Shown: positions 34,281 through 45,945 of the stretch, one piece after another
How positions within the stretch are numbered: the stretch's first letter is position 1
How the letters are laid out: every line of letters starts with the position of its first letter
Source: Pseudoscleropodium purum
Taxonomy: Eukaryota > Streptophyta > Bryopsida > Hypnales > Brachytheciaceae
DNA length: 64,000 bases
Reading direction: 5' to 3'
Assembly: GCA_963969395.1 (NCBI GenBank)
Contig: OZ017803.1
Location: forward strand, 4,340,001 to 4,404,000
Translations under genes and position numbers: made by a program
The notes under the pieces: model-generated
Database searches by the model: none
What the model saw: only the letters and a program-made list of their open reading frames with translations
Told to the model about the DNA's origin: nothing

Positions 34281-36130
34281 TGGATTTGTCAACAAGCCTT
34301 TGTAGATTTTTTTCAAGGTAGTGTCTTTGTTAAAAAGGTTGAAAGGTGGAACCAAAATTCCTTTTTTTAGTGTGTTGAATTATCCAAAAATTGGATTCAA
34401 AAGGCCAAAAATTCCAAGACAGACTGACTTCTGAAGGGGTCACAAGGACAGAGAGGCAAAGGCAAGGAGGTCGGAGCATTGGCCTAGGATTCTGAGCAAT
34501 TACTAGCTATCATGTCAGACTCGCCACACAACAGTTCGGCCGGGGTCTCAACAAATCACAACCTGAAACGTGGTAAATTGTCAGAGTGTGTACTAAGTAC
34601 CTGTTGTGTCTAGTCCGAGGAGTCTGGGAGTGCGGGGAGTATTGGGAACTTGGTCCTCCTCGTCTCGAACTTGGTTTTTAAAGAAGACCAACTCTAGCTT
34701 TTGAAAATAAACTCAGGAAGTATAAAAAATAAAATAAAATATAGAAGAGGAAGGGTTGCATAAAAACCACATCAAATAGGTAAGAAAGTGTAGATGGCAA
34801 CCAAAGGATCGCAGGAATAAAAAATAGAGAAGTAGTGTTTCAAGGCGTACAATTAAATAAAGGGAGAAAGGAAAACATCTTCATAGCAAGAAGTGTAGTT
34901 AACTAAGACTAGAAGAAACAAGCAAGAGAGAGAGGAAGCAACTAGTGATAGGAATAAGACTTGAAGTTTGGAGTATGAATTAGGATTTGAAGACACATTG
35001 TAGATTTGAAGAGATTAGGAAGAAATCCGTAGAGTTTGATTGAAACCACTAAACTTTTAAAGGGATAGAATAATAGTTGAATTAGAAGATAGAAGTCAAA
35101 GGGTCAATTATTGTTCAAACATTATTGTATAAAAATTCCAAGTCAATTCTTGGAATACAATAATGGAGTTTGAATAGTGTTTAAGGGAAAGAAAGAAAAG
35201 GGAAGGGAAAAATGAAATAGCATTTTGAAGACTTGTAATTTTTACACTATTTTCAAGTTGTAGGCAAAATTACTAAAGCAACAAGAAAGATGGAAAATGA
35301 TAGAGAATAAAAGGGGTTGTACAATAACCTCAATAATGACCCCAATTTCGATGTAAGTCAATAATTCTTCTTTTTCATTTGAATTTCCAAAGTTAGAAAA
35401 ATTATCACATAGCCGAAGTTCAAGGGCAAGTCAGAGTCTCAAGATTAGGTTTTTACCAAAATTCAAGTATATCATTGTGTAGGTCTTATTTAGAGGTTTT
35501 CAAAATTATATTACACTTAGATTTCCAAGTTAAAGATATTAGCGGATGAAGTTGACAAAGATATTGACAAAGATATTAGCGGATGAAGTTAGGAGTCATA
35601 TTGGATGAAATTTAATCAATTTCATCCAATATGAACAAGAATGGAAATTTAGACAGGGTAAAGAATCTAGAGGTCAAAAGTGAAAGAAAAAATCAATTTC
35701 GAATTGTAGGTTGGTAGAAAACTACGGATGAAGTTTGAAATACCTATTAGCGGTCAAACTTCATCTTTTTATGACTTTCACTAGGAAAGTCCAAATTTAA
35801 AGGGTTTTTTTATTAGCACGGATAGGGTGAACTAGAATCTAGAAGAAACCAAATTCAATTGTCTAAAAATAATAATTTTTTTAGAAGAAACTTAAAACCC
35901 TAGAAGCTAAAAGAAATCCAATTAGAGACTCTAAGACAAGTACTTGGACATCTATAGTAAAGGATTAGAAAGTAGAATACTTCCTAAGAACATAGGAGTA
36001 GGAATTTTAGAAAGATCCATTGCTTAAAAGGTACAATGAATCGATGTTAAAACACCCATAGGATATAAAACAAACCAAAAAACTGGTTGTGTTTGCTCAT
36101 TTATCAAGGGTGGGTAAATAAGTGCTCACA
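34281..36130 (+). mobile_element. Possible 5' LTR region of a gypsy (Tat/Ogre-like) element
   Basis: The stretch ends in CACA three bases before a primer-binding-like site (36134-36150). Direct inspection gives no matching 3' LTR in the window, so the left border cannot be set and the given start is arbitrary. A smaller GC-rich block lies at about 34410-34660. Confidence 0.25.
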
Positions 36131-36133
36131 TAA

Positions 36134-36150
36134 TGGTGCATTCGTCGGGA
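36134..36150 (+). other. Retrotransposon primer-binding-like site
   Basis: TGGTGCATTCGTCGGGA resembles the TGGCGCC-TTGCCGGGG class of plant gypsy primer-binding sites. It sits three bases after a CACA terminus and about 320 bp upstream of a gag-like frame. Several mismatches are present. Confidence 0.35.
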
Positions 36151-36465
36151 GATTAGAGGCATTTCTATTTTGAAACTCTAAGCTTTTTAATGCATGTTAG
36201 CTAGGATTTGTAGTTTACTTTTTAATTAGGCACTTACTTGAATTATCAACAAAGGCCAACATCCACATAAATGTATGTTTGCCGAAAGAGACAAGAGTCT
36301 AAAAGGAACTTGAACCTATTAATTTTTTGAGCTTTGATTGTGAAGGATCATTAGTAGGATTCTGGGTCACATTCTAACAATTTGGGGTTTCCAGACTAAT
36401 TAGATCTTTCTGGTTATTTGGAATGGAGGTCCACTCATCAAGGTGTTCCTTTCAAACACCACTAA

Positions 36466-36852
36466 GACGACGAAAGTGGCTACAATGACGACAAGGATAA
36501 TAAGGTCCTTCCTTTAAAAGACTTGTTACTTGGGCCAAAATACTCAAAGATCTCCTTTGAATATTGGTCCCACCTAGCTTGTGAGTACCTAGTTTTTTCA
36601 AACCAACATATGCTTGCGATCACTCACGCCATTGCAAGAGGTACTTTTGGCATCCCTCGGCATAAATTTAACCAGTACATGTTGTTTTATTGGAAGATTG
36701 TTTTGGCAGTGTGGAACTTTGTGAACATTTATGTCAAAGAATGCTTGATGCTAAGTGTCTAGCCCAAACCACAAGACGAGGTATTGGTGGAACTACTACA
36801 CATTGACGTTCACTACAATGCTCCTGAGCCTCTATTTGATAGAGAATTCTAC
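36466..36852 (+). pseudogene. Decayed retrotransposon gag-like frame
   Basis: A frame with good coding character runs to a stop at 36762 and continues in the same frame to 36852. It contains SKISFEYWSHLACEYLVFSN and later DEVLVELLHIDVHYN. No zinc knuckle, protease or reverse transcriptase is visible. Assignment to gag rests on its place after the primer-binding-like site and is tentative; it could be another decayed gene. Confidence 0.3.
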
Positions 36853-37034
36853 TAGTTCAACTCTTCAAATGCCAAGAAAATCTAATCCAATGACAACCCA
36901 TACATCCGACTTCATCACTTCTAATCTTGGCACAATGAAGTGAGCCATCTAACTTTGGATTGTTGCAAGAGCATATCAACTTGATATGCACCAACTCACC
37001 TTTTCACTAAAAGAATATATCAAATACTTTAATT

Positions 37035-37198
37035 AAAAAAAAAAAAATCCTTTGCCTATCACCCAGATAGGGAAGCTTGCTACGCAAGCAGGCCACTTGG
37101 GCATGTAGCTTGCCATGCAAGTAGGGTGCCAACCATGAGAATTGAACTTCAAACCTCGTGATTGTGACTCTAGGTCTCATCCATTGCACCACAATAAG
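37035..37198 (-). mobile_element. tRNA-derived SINE
   Basis: On the minus strand the 5' part resembles a tRNA: an A box TGGTGCAATGG (37191-37181) and a B-box region GTTTGAAGTTCAATTCTC (37154-37137), about 27 bp apart. A unique 3' body follows, with a run of 13 T at 37047-37035. This is the standard layout of plant SINEs (RNA polymerase III internal promoter, tRNA-unrelated body, homopolymer end). No convincing target duplication was found. Confidence 0.65.
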
Positions 37199-39264
37199 TA
37201 TCCAATGAACAAGGAGATATAGAATGAGTATTTGGCTAGTTTTTCTACTTGTTCTTTGTTTGCTTTGTAAAATCAGTACACTTTGGAAGCCATTTTGGCA
37301 TAGTAGAACAATCTTTTTTAGAAAACTTAGGGCAATAAAAAGAGGTAAAATTAAGCTAACTTTCATATCCAAAAATCCGTTTAAAATCTTGACAATTCAA
37401 TTAAGAGTTATGTACAAAATTCAGAGAAGGTGCTTAAAAATGTTCAAGAAAATGTCCTTTTCAACCCCTCTCAAAAATTTGCCCATAATTTTTTATTGGA
37501 GATTCAAAATCTCAAATGGATGTGGAGATGAAAGTTAGCTTGACTTTACAACTTTTTTAGATCAAAGTTTCATTAGATGAGATTTTGGCCCCTAGGAGGG
37601 CTGTGAGTTTCCCTACATTCAATTAGATTCCCACTACCTTGCAACAGCTATGTGATGTGGCAAAGCAACTGCCACGTCATTTTTTTATACTTAAAAAAAA
37701 CGTTTTTTAAAATTTTCATATTTAAAAAAAATTAAAAAAAAATTGGCCGTTCCTAGATTGCTAGGGGAACAATGTCGGGAATAGGCCCAAACAATCTTCT
37801 AGACCCCCCAAAAAACATCTAATGTCTACAAAAAGTTATTTTACTATTGTAGAATGATTGTCAAAGTTTATTGAGTTTTAAGAATACCAAATTGTAAATG
37901 ATTAAGTTTTAAGAAAAAAATTCACTGCACAATATCCTCCTAGAGGTTTTGCAACCCTAATATGAAGTCTAATAAAAAAAATGTACATCATATTTCTCAA
38001 AATTATAATTAGATTTGGCAAACCAATTGAACCATCATGCTCAAATGTATAGAAGTAGTCATAATACAAAGGTGAATTGGTAAAATATAATTGTAATTTA
38101 TAAATATCTACTTAATAAAATCTGGGAAAGCAATACCTTCTCATTTATTCATTCTTCATCTCCAAAGGTGAAGAAAGAATCTTCTTTATCTTCAAAGAAT
38201 GGGCTCTCCACATTTCAAAATAGGAGTGCTACACTCCTAATCTCTTGCAGTACTTATCAAATATTGTTTCAATACAAAATTGTTATTTTAAATTGTATTG
38301 TACAATTGTAATGTACATTCTAAACAATTTTTAGTTAAGAATATTGTTACAATCAATATGGCAATTAATAATACTGAAATTTCCAAAATTATTTAGGTAT
38401 ATTTTAAATATTACATCAATATTATAAATTAATAGAATTGCATTAGTATTGCAACAATTCTAATTGTTGCAATATTAAAACAACAACTAATTTTTTAGAA
38501 TTGAATAGCTACAAAGTTTAATTATATCAATATTGCAAAAATACTTAATTTTTTAATATTGAGTAGCTATATTTTGTATATTGTATTAGTATTGCATAAG
38601 GTGGAGGCACCAATTACCAACCATGCCCAATATCCAACATGGAAGGGGTGCTAATTCCAACCTTAGGGTGGATTTGCCGGTTATGAAGCTTGAAATTTGA
38701 ATTTTTTGTCCTTTTCAAGTTTGCAACCAATAAGATCATGACACATTACATGTAGTAATGAGTAAGAAAGTATTGTTTGGAATGATTAGAATTAGAAGAC
38801 TCTAAACATTGCTTATGGTCAAGAATTCTCTTGCCTTCCAAAATGCACTGTAATTTCAATTTTCTGAATAAAAATCTGAAAATTTAGCAATCCTCATATT
38901 TCCTATCTTCCTAAGGTAGAAGCACTAGTAGTGGACCAGGACCAGTAGTGGATCATAGGATAAAATCTCCACTTTCCAGTACATTTTGGGTACCTATCTT
39001 CAATTATCCCAAATTGGTGCAATGTACTTTTTGCCTCTGAAAATTCAGAGTAACTTCAATTTTTGGAGTTAATTTCTGAAATTTTTTGCCATCCTCATAT
39101 TTTGTATCTTCCTAAATGGGAAAAATTCCAAAAATTTCATACTCCTCTTCACTTGCTCTACAGATGCTTAAATGATCCACTACTGGTGATCCCAATGTTG
39201 CAGTAGGGTGTGCTTTCCTAATGATGTACCTGATAGAATGTCATGGTCGTGATTTTTGGCTGCA
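37199..39264. other. Intergenic stretch with repeat fragments
   Basis: A family D fragment lies at about 37985-38130 and a family G fragment at about 38655-38930. 38830-38930 and 38990-39120 resemble each other (TTTCAATTTT, ATCCTCATATTT, ATCTTCCTAA), a local duplication. The 104-121-codon frames around 37007-37538 overlap the SINE on both strands and are not supported. Confidence 0.35.
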
Positions 39265-39510
39265 GCCCATGACATCAGCACCACCTCAATGGGTGCTCAG
39301 CAAAACTGTCGGAGTGATTTGCAAGTCCAGGCGACTGGGGCTCATTACCAGAAAAGTCATAATGCAGCAGCCTACTGATTTAGCAACTCAGTGCCATCTT
39401 TTGATGACTAGAAGGTCACGGTCCTCTTTCCTTTGAGCAGCCAATGACATCAGCACCGAACTTCTCTGTGTGGGTGCTCGGCCAAACTGATTCACTATGG
39501 GCGTATAACC
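39265..39510 (+). repeat. Dispersed repeat, family H, copy 2, partly doubled
   Basis: 39265-39365 matches the reverse complement of 18520-18655. A second start of the same unit occurs at about 39440 (CAATGACATCAGCACC, GTGCTCGGCCAAACTG). Confidence 0.55.
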
Positions 39511-40494
39511 TTGAACCCTGGTGCTTTAAAAATGACAGAAAATCCATTCAGTATTGTTGGAATGTCTGAATTTTACTTGCAAATGGCTTCTCTCCAACTT
39601 TTCAACCTTTGAAAGAATATGTGGTTGAGCATGGGTCTACTATTCTTGATCAATTTAATTTCATCACACTTTGAAAAATTACAGAAAATTCATTTCTTGT
39701 TAAAATGTCTTCATTCTACTTGTGAATAGAGCTAGTTAAACGTAAAGTGTGTGCAATGAAAGACCAAGAGTAGGAGTTTGAGAAGAATACAAAGATAAAA
39801 CTCTTTGAAACACCCAAACTTGGTGTCATGGAGTCAGTTGGTATTGTGCACATTTCTTTTGTATTAAGTTATTCTTAGTTAAACCTTCCTCTAACACCCC
39901 TTCTACAAACTGGGGTTTACTTTACAATTAATCCTAATGGCTTCTCTTAAACTTCTCAATCTCTGAAAAATGTGATAAATAGCTTCTCCAAGGTAAATCT
40001 ATTTGGTAATAAGTTAAGCATGTTTACCTTAGTGGTAGTCAACCAAGGAAATATGCTGCAAACAATGCAAAGTTTCATTACCCTATGTGAAGGTAGATTT
40101 AGACATAAATTAAGTATTTTTTGGGGATGTTTGAATGTTCAGAATATTAAAATTGAAATGTCCAAAATCTTGCAAATTTTTTTCATCCATATAGTCTAAA
40201 TTATTGAATAATTCTGAAACCTACATCACACCTTAAGCTCCTCAAGATAAGTTTTCCAAAACTAAACAAACTAGAAGTTACCAAACACAAATAAAACTGG
40301 TACACTTGAAATCCAAAACCCCATCAACAATAATTCTAGCTGCCGAACCCCTTTGCACACAAAAAAGAAATTGGTTCGGCACTCAGGTGCCGATTTTGAC
40401 CTTCACATACAATATTTCTGACTATTTTTTTACCATACAATATGCATAATAACCCAGGCTAAATGTGGTCAGTGGAATGGGCATTTCTAAGATT
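39511..40494. other. Stretch with no supported gene
   Basis: Partial direct repetition of ATGACAGAAAATCCATT / ATTACAGAAAATTCATT segments about 160 bp apart. A short palindrome (GGTTCGGCACTCAGGTGCCGA, one mismatch) lies at about 40373. Nothing else supported. Confidence 0.3.
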
Positions 40495-40790
40495 GCTTCT
40501 GTTTACACGCAACGGTCCCACCCTGATGGTTTTCTGGGACAGAGCAACCTATAAAACAGAGACTCTGCCTTTGTTGTTTTCATGAGCCACCAGTCCATTA
40601 GCAAGAGTGCACACAGCAAGGCCAATTTCCTGTGAGGTATCGTGCCTGTCCAGTCCCTTGGTTGATCATGGAGCAAGCAATGTCCCTCCTCTCCCGTGCA
40701 GTTCAAGATGCATCTGCTGTTGAAGCCCCTGCGAAGGATGCGAGTGTGCCCAATTTGAACGGTGAGCCTCCGCAAGCCTTCAGCCTGCAA
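40495..40790 (+). repeat. Family E module with TATA-like box
   Basis: It holds CTGGGACAGAGCAACC, then CTATAAAAC (about 40548), TTTTCATGAGCCACCAGTCC and the exon-like block coding VQDASAVEAPAKDASV. A possible acceptor CTCTCCCGTGCAG precedes that block and a possible donor GTGAGC follows. This copy lies about 1.1 kb upstream of the terpene synthase, but nothing shows that it acts as that gene's promoter. Confidence 0.5.
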
Positions 40791-41863
40791 ATGTTTTTTA
40801 CGCAAGAGTTCAGCCAAAGGACATATTTTTCAGTGCATTCTGCAGTTTAATTTTCCATGGCAGTGCATGTTGTTGTGCATCAGGAGGACTGTGCACTGAG
40901 TGTTTCTTGCACTGGGACTTTCCTGTGTATTTTTCCCAATTCCTCACTTGTGTGTGGTTGCAAGTGCACATGCAGGCTTTGTGCTATAGCTTCAAATAGT
41001 CTCTATTGTACTTCACCTTTGAAAATTGTTGTGTGATACACTGCGTTGGGAACAGATTGTGTCTCAACAGTTCCAGTGCAGGCTTACATAGAAACTGTTT
41101 CTGACATGCATGTAGACTTGCACTTCAGAGCCAATGATAGGGGAGGATGTGCAGTATAACTGTTAGTGCGTTGCGAACTCATGAAAATGTGAAATGGACT
41201 AGTATCCAATCTAGAATTAAATCTAAATAGAACGATCAATTTTGGAATGCAATCGGACAATTAAATATCAGTAAGTAATAAAACCACCTCATTGTTAAAT
41301 TCTATGAATTGTGTTGTGCAACTTTAAAAAAAACAAAACATTTTGTTATTCCTCGTAGTTGCATTCTAAAATACATCTTTACAATATAGACTAGATAATT
41401 ATTTGAATTACTTCTTGGTCCTTAAGAGCTTGAACAACTATGACTATCTTGAAATACTCTTGTTCATAGCCATCTTTCTTTCATTGTTGAAAAAGTACCA
41501 ACTAAAGTCATCAACCTTCAAAATAGTCGATCACTTTGAAGTCATATTCATGGTCATTTTCATCCAATTTTTTGAGATCTGAAAAAAAAAATTACAAAAA
41601 AAGATGCAGTTCTTAATCACCAAAATAGTGCACTATAATTGTGCAATAGCGCACTTTGTCTCCCATAGCAATAAATTGGTTGCATTTCAGATGTTCTATT
41701 GCCTTGTCTAAAATCTTCCTTAATAAAAACAAGTAATGATAAAATCTTGAAACATCCATTCGTCACTAAATAAAATGGAAATAATCACTCCTCTTCTTTT
41801 GACTCAATTCTAAAGATCCAAATATTGAATTTGACTTGCTCAGGGACCAAGACTGTGAAGCTC
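40791..41863 (+). other. Upstream region of the terpene synthase
   Basis: No coding frame is supported. A T/A-rich word, CTAAATAAAATGG at about 41766, is a weak TATA candidate. GACTTGCTCAG|GG at 41833-41845 resembles a 3' splice site, so a 5' untranslated intron is possible. No repeat family was identified between 40870 and 41800. Confidence 0.3.
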
Positions 41864-42958
41864 ATGGATCCAATTTCACCAACCAAACTTGTGTCCAACG
41901 TTGATGATCAACTTCCGCCTTTGCTTTCTATGATCATTGATGGCCTTCCACCATTCCAAATCTCCAAGTATGTAGACGAGGCTGAAAAACGCATGAAGCA
42001 ATATGTTGAACGCTATCCAAATATTAGTTCTTTTGAATCCTATTGTCGTGCAGGCCTTTCTGTAGCAAGCTACTTGCACCCAGGAGTAATCAGCCTCGAT
42101 CGTCTCGTAGCAATTTCCTTTAATTATACATTATTGTTCGTGTTGGATGATCTTGTTTTTGACACCCCAGATGAGTTTCATCAAGACCAATATGGCATTA
42201 TCCACAGTTCGTGTGGAGACCCCCAAAAGGTTCAAGAATACCTCAACCACTTGGATGCAGTTTTTGGTCAACAAGTACAAACAAGCAATCCCACTCCCTT
42301 GATTGAGACCTTGATGTGGGAATCAGGACGAGACATGTTAGAGTTGTCTAACCCTAAATGGTTTAAAACTTATGTTGCAAGTGTTGTAGAACACCACGAC
42401 TCTGGTATTGCTAGCTATGCGGATATCGTCCAAGGTCATAACTTATACTTCCAAAATGTAGAATCATATGCTGTTATGCGTGGTGCAAATGTTGGTGGGA
42501 AATTTGTTCAGACAGCAATGGAATTTGCCAGCAATTCCTACATTCCAAGTTCATTGAGGACGACTCCATACTTTGAAAATCTAACCAAAATAACTTCTAT
42601 TCAAATCGGATTTGCAAATGATGTTGCCTCATACCACAAGGAGAGCTCGATAGAACAAAATCCTCGCAATTTGATCACCGTGCTGATGGAATGTGAAGGG
42701 AAGCCTTTTACCCAATCAATGCATATGGCGATAGACTTGGCAAACAAATATGCTTGTGCAGCTTTGGATTTAGAGGTTGAAGCTTGGAATTCTACTTTGC
42801 AAAATCATTTGCAGAATGTCAAAGATATAATTGCTGGAAATGTTTACTTTGGTATTGCGGACTATCGCTATCGACATCGTGATTCAATTTTTCCAGAGCA
42901 GAGAGATATGACTTGTAGTTGGAAAACCCTTCCTCGTGCCAAAGAGCTAGGGCTCTAG
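41864..42958 (+). CDS. Microbial-type terpene synthase (MTPSL class), 364 aa
   Basis: Class I terpene synthases ionise a prenyl diphosphate (usually farnesyl or geranyl diphosphate) with Mg2+ and cyclise the carbocation to a mono- or sesquiterpene; the cytosol is likely because no transit peptide is evident. I start at the ATG at 41864, the first in the frame; the codons before it contain no Met. Metal-binding motif one is DDLVFD (D95, D96, D100), the DDxxxD form, in the context LLFVLDDLVFD. The NSE motif is NDVASYHKE (N252, S256, E260). Y202-x-x-x-R206 followed by G211-G212 fits the pyrophosphate-sensor Arg, and R335-Y336 fits the C-terminal RY pair. The protein is one all-alpha domain without the beta/gamma domains of typical plant terpene synthases, and the gene shows no intron in the coding region. 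This architecture is known from non-seed land plants, as well as fungi and bacteria. The product cannot be predicted. Confidence 0.93.
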   Translation: MDPISPTKLVSNVDDQLPPLLSMIIDGLPPFQISKYVDEAEKRMKQYVERYPNISSFESYCRAGLSVASYLHPGVISLDRLVAISFNYTLLFVLDDLVFDTPDEFHQDQYGIIHSSCGDPQKVQEYLNHLDAVFGQQVQTSNPTPLIETLMWESGRDMLELSNPKWFKTYVASVVEHHDSGIASYADIVQGHNLYFQNVESYAVMRGANVGGKFVQTAMEFASNSYIPSSLRTTPYFENLTKITSIQIGFANDVASYHKESSIEQNPRNLITVLMECEGKPFTQSMHMAIDLANKYACAALDLEVEAWNSTLQNHLQNVKDIIAGNVYFGIADYRYRHRDSIFPEQRDMTCSWKTLPRAKELGL

Positions 42959-43002
42959 TTTCTTTTTCCTACTATGTAGTTGTTGTCACAATTTCATATA
43001 CC

Positions 43003-43008
43003 AATAAA
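43003..43008 (+). promoter_or_regulatory. Candidate polyadenylation signal
   Basis: AATAAA lies 45 bp after the terpene synthase stop codon. The decayed copy has AATGTA at the matching place (about 500), so the signal is lost there. Confidence 0.5.
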
Positions 43009-43317
43009 TATTTTTATTTCCTTGAATTCCATGTATGAATAGGGCATTGTCTCTAAAAAATAAAGTATTAATTTTGAATGATGAACTACAAATTTGTCTT
43101 TGGATTGTGCTTTCAATTTCTTTTGGAGTAGTTTTATACTTTGAAAAGATGACCTAGTTTCCTATCATTAATTGGAGAGAAGATGTATGTTGTCTCTAGC
43201 AGGAGCGATGGCTATGTTTGGCATGTTGTTAGAGGCTATCTTTTTGTGTTGGTATAAAATTGTTTTTTTGTGACAAACAAAGAAAAGATAAAAGAAAGAA
43301 AGATTGATGGCATCTTA

Positions 43318-43727
43318 GGACAACCCCACAACTGGAGAGCCAAGCAGGGGTGCCAAGTCAAGAATTGGCGTGGCTATGGAGGGGCCCAAGCCTGAAAGCT
43401 CTGATTCTACCCCATGGTGGAAGTGCCATTCAGACACACCATCAATGACTTTGCACAGGGTCCAAAAATTGGCCCACCACTTTTTAAATAAAAGTGTAGC
43501 ACTGTGGCCTTTGGTTCTTCATGTCAACATTGACAAAGTATGTTCTACAAGTCAGACTCACATAGCACACCACACTCAAGCCACAGCATTTGACAGTGTC
43601 ACCTTCAAAATTTGGCGTGACCGGGTTTTTTTTTGTCTTTGGTGTGCTTGCCGTGGGGAAAAATTTGAGCCCAGGCTCATCCACTGCCCTTGTCTGGGCC
43701 CCTTGGCACCCTGCTGTGGGGTTGCTC
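43318..43727. mobile_element. PIF/Harbinger-like MITE, 410 bp, GC-richer
   Basis: TTA flanks both sides (43315-43317, 43728-43730). The ends are GGACAACCCCACA and TGTGGGGTTGCTC. The paralogous copy has the empty site at about 800 (GGTATGTTATTC), so the insertion is younger than the duplication. The 127-codon frame inside it is a by-product of its base composition. Confidence 0.85.
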
Positions 43728-44708
43728 TTAATATTCTTTTTTCATGTGCATGAAGTATCTAAAAGTGGAGTGCTCACATAATTAAGTTTTAAGATAGGAG
43801 TCTCAAATTGTATAGGGTCATTTGAAATTGACCCTGTAAAAGGGGAAAAAACTATACACTCTGGATTGCATATTGCAGACCCTTTTCTTAAGCAAGGGAT
43901 TGATGTCACATTCTTGAACATTAAAAGCAATTTCTTCATCACTTTTTGAACTCTGCTGTTTGTTTTTAAGTCATAAACTGCTTCAATTTTACTATGCGGA
44001 TAAGCAGTTTGGGCAACCTACGGCCATGTCACTTGTAAAGTCCTTAACTAATTCTGTTTCATTGAGAAAATTATGGAAAAAATGACCATTGTCAGCTTTG
44101 CTACAGCTGCTTCTGCTAAAAAAGCCATCATGTTTTGTTGCACAGAATTGTGCAGAGGACTCATTCTGCTTAGGTGCATCCTTTATGAGCCTCCTATGTT
44201 ATGTCCCATGTCCAAAGAGACCCTTTTTTTCAGTGAATTTTGGGAGAATTGGACATATGCAATTTAAATAGAAGTAAACTTCTTTTTTTGGTTAGCTTCA
44301 CAATATTTATTGTGGAAGACTGGTGTCTGCTATCTTTGGTCCAAAGTTCAAGCAGAATTTCAAGTAATTTGGCCCCATAACCTGTGATTTCCTTCCCAGC
44401 TGACACATGTTTTCTTCTTTTCTTTCAGGGTATCTGAACATTCTTTATAAAAAAATTTTGAACAAATGAACAATTTCCATTGCAAAAGGAACAGCACACC
44501 CAGGCCAGCATTTTTTATGTTTTCAGAGAACTAACTTAAACTGTAGACTCAGGACAACACAACCAAAACCATCTGCCAATCAAGGGAGCACTCCTACTAC
44601 TCCAAAGTGCCCATCTGGGGCAGCTGGAATTAACTTAGCTCATTCCAGTTCTTCTCAAGTCAGCATGGCAGGAACAATCCTCTTGCTTCATTGAGTGATG
44701 CAACATTC

Positions 44709-44815
44709 TATTTTATTTTATTTTTGAAGCACATGGACCCATTCCATTGATTGAAGGAAAAAGTACAGGGATTCAAGGGACCAAGACCCTGGCTAAATTT
44801 TGTTTTTTGTTTTTT
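44709..44815 (-). mobile_element. 5'-truncated LINE 3' end, 107 bp
   Basis: Flanked by exact 10-bp target duplications TGCAACATTC (44699-44708, 44816-44825). On the minus strand it ends in CAAAAATAAAATAAAATA, an A-rich tail. The paralog has a single TGCATCATTC at about 1746, the empty site. This is the classic outcome of target-primed reverse transcription. Confidence 0.8.
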
Positions 44816-45945
44816 TGCAACATTCCTTTTGAGTTCTCAGAGTAGCAGGAAGCAGCTTACCTCATTTGTTGAGGGATTCAATATTGATTTTGAGTCCTCA
44901 GCATTTGCTTAGACTCCACTCAAATTTTTGTTAACATGGTTCCAACATGGAGTTGAAAATTTCTAAGAGCACAGCAGCTCCATGTGGAGTGTGTACCAAT
45001 TTATCCCATCACCCCTTGTTCAAAGGCTTTGTTGAAATGGAGATCAGTGTGATGGTGGTTGGCAGCACTGGCATTCCAGCAATAATAATTCAGGAACTGT
45101 GAACTGAAATAGAAACAAGAGTCAGTATGTTGTTTTTCTCTTTAGTCAGTGATTGGAAGTCAGGCGTTATGTGCACAAATCAGAGAGCAGGAGAGGCAAT
45201 TCAAAGGATCATCCACTCCCCAATAGTTTTTCCCTCCAGCACTCAATTAGCTCAAAAGCAATGGCAATATCTACTTACTAAGCTTATTATCAGTGCATAC
45301 TTTGAGAGGATAGTGAGCATTTTCAGATTTTGAGAACACTCAATCTGAGTATTCAATCTGATTTTTAGAGTGATTATCCAACCTCCCCTCTATTTGTATT
45401 TTTTCCAATCACTCTCCCTTGCAATCGATATGGGATTATGCATATACCATATGTATTTGTACGTACATATCCCATATCTAATATTGTATTCCATATGCAC
45501 ACACACATTTGTTTATTGACAGCCAACTGGCGGGGGGGAGGGTTTTTTCTTGAAAATTGATGAATGAGATGCAAATGCATGGCATAATACAAAACAAATA
45601 TTTTACTGGAAAAAAAATGGAATCAATGTCTGTGGTGGGTACATGAGAGTCACATCAATTGTTCACAATTTTTCTCCAGAGTGGAAGGAGCCCAAGCACC
45701 CAGTTATGTAAACACATAAGGATAGTCTTGAGGAGTAGATGGCTATGGCACTTCTATGTGTGATAAAATATGATCAATGTTTGGAAAAACCCAACTCTGT
45801 TGTAATCCACAATCGGACTCTTCTTTCCCCTTTTTATTTGGAAGCTCAGCATTTCAAGATTTGCTTTTAGTCCTTCAGTACTTGATCACCCCAAATCATG
45901 ACATCCTCACTAAGAGTAAGCTTACACAAGTTAGGCTTAACTCAT

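Noticed and set aside
37035..37198. A true tRNA gene
   Set aside because: A and B boxes are present but the cloverleaf stems pair poorly and a long unrelated 3' body with a T run follows, which fits a SINE.
37007..37538. Overlapping frames of 104 and 121 codons
   Set aside because: They overlap a tRNA-derived SINE and each other on opposite strands, with no protein motif.
40795..41824. An upstream partner gene of the terpene synthase (P450 or prenyltransferase cluster)
   Set aside because: No coding frame longer than about 70 codons and no motif was found within 20 kb on either side, so a biosynthetic cluster is not supported.
43370..43753. 127-codon plus-strand frame after the terpene synthase
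   Set aside because: It falls almost entirely inside a MITE with exact TTA duplications and an empty paralogous site, so it is not a gene.
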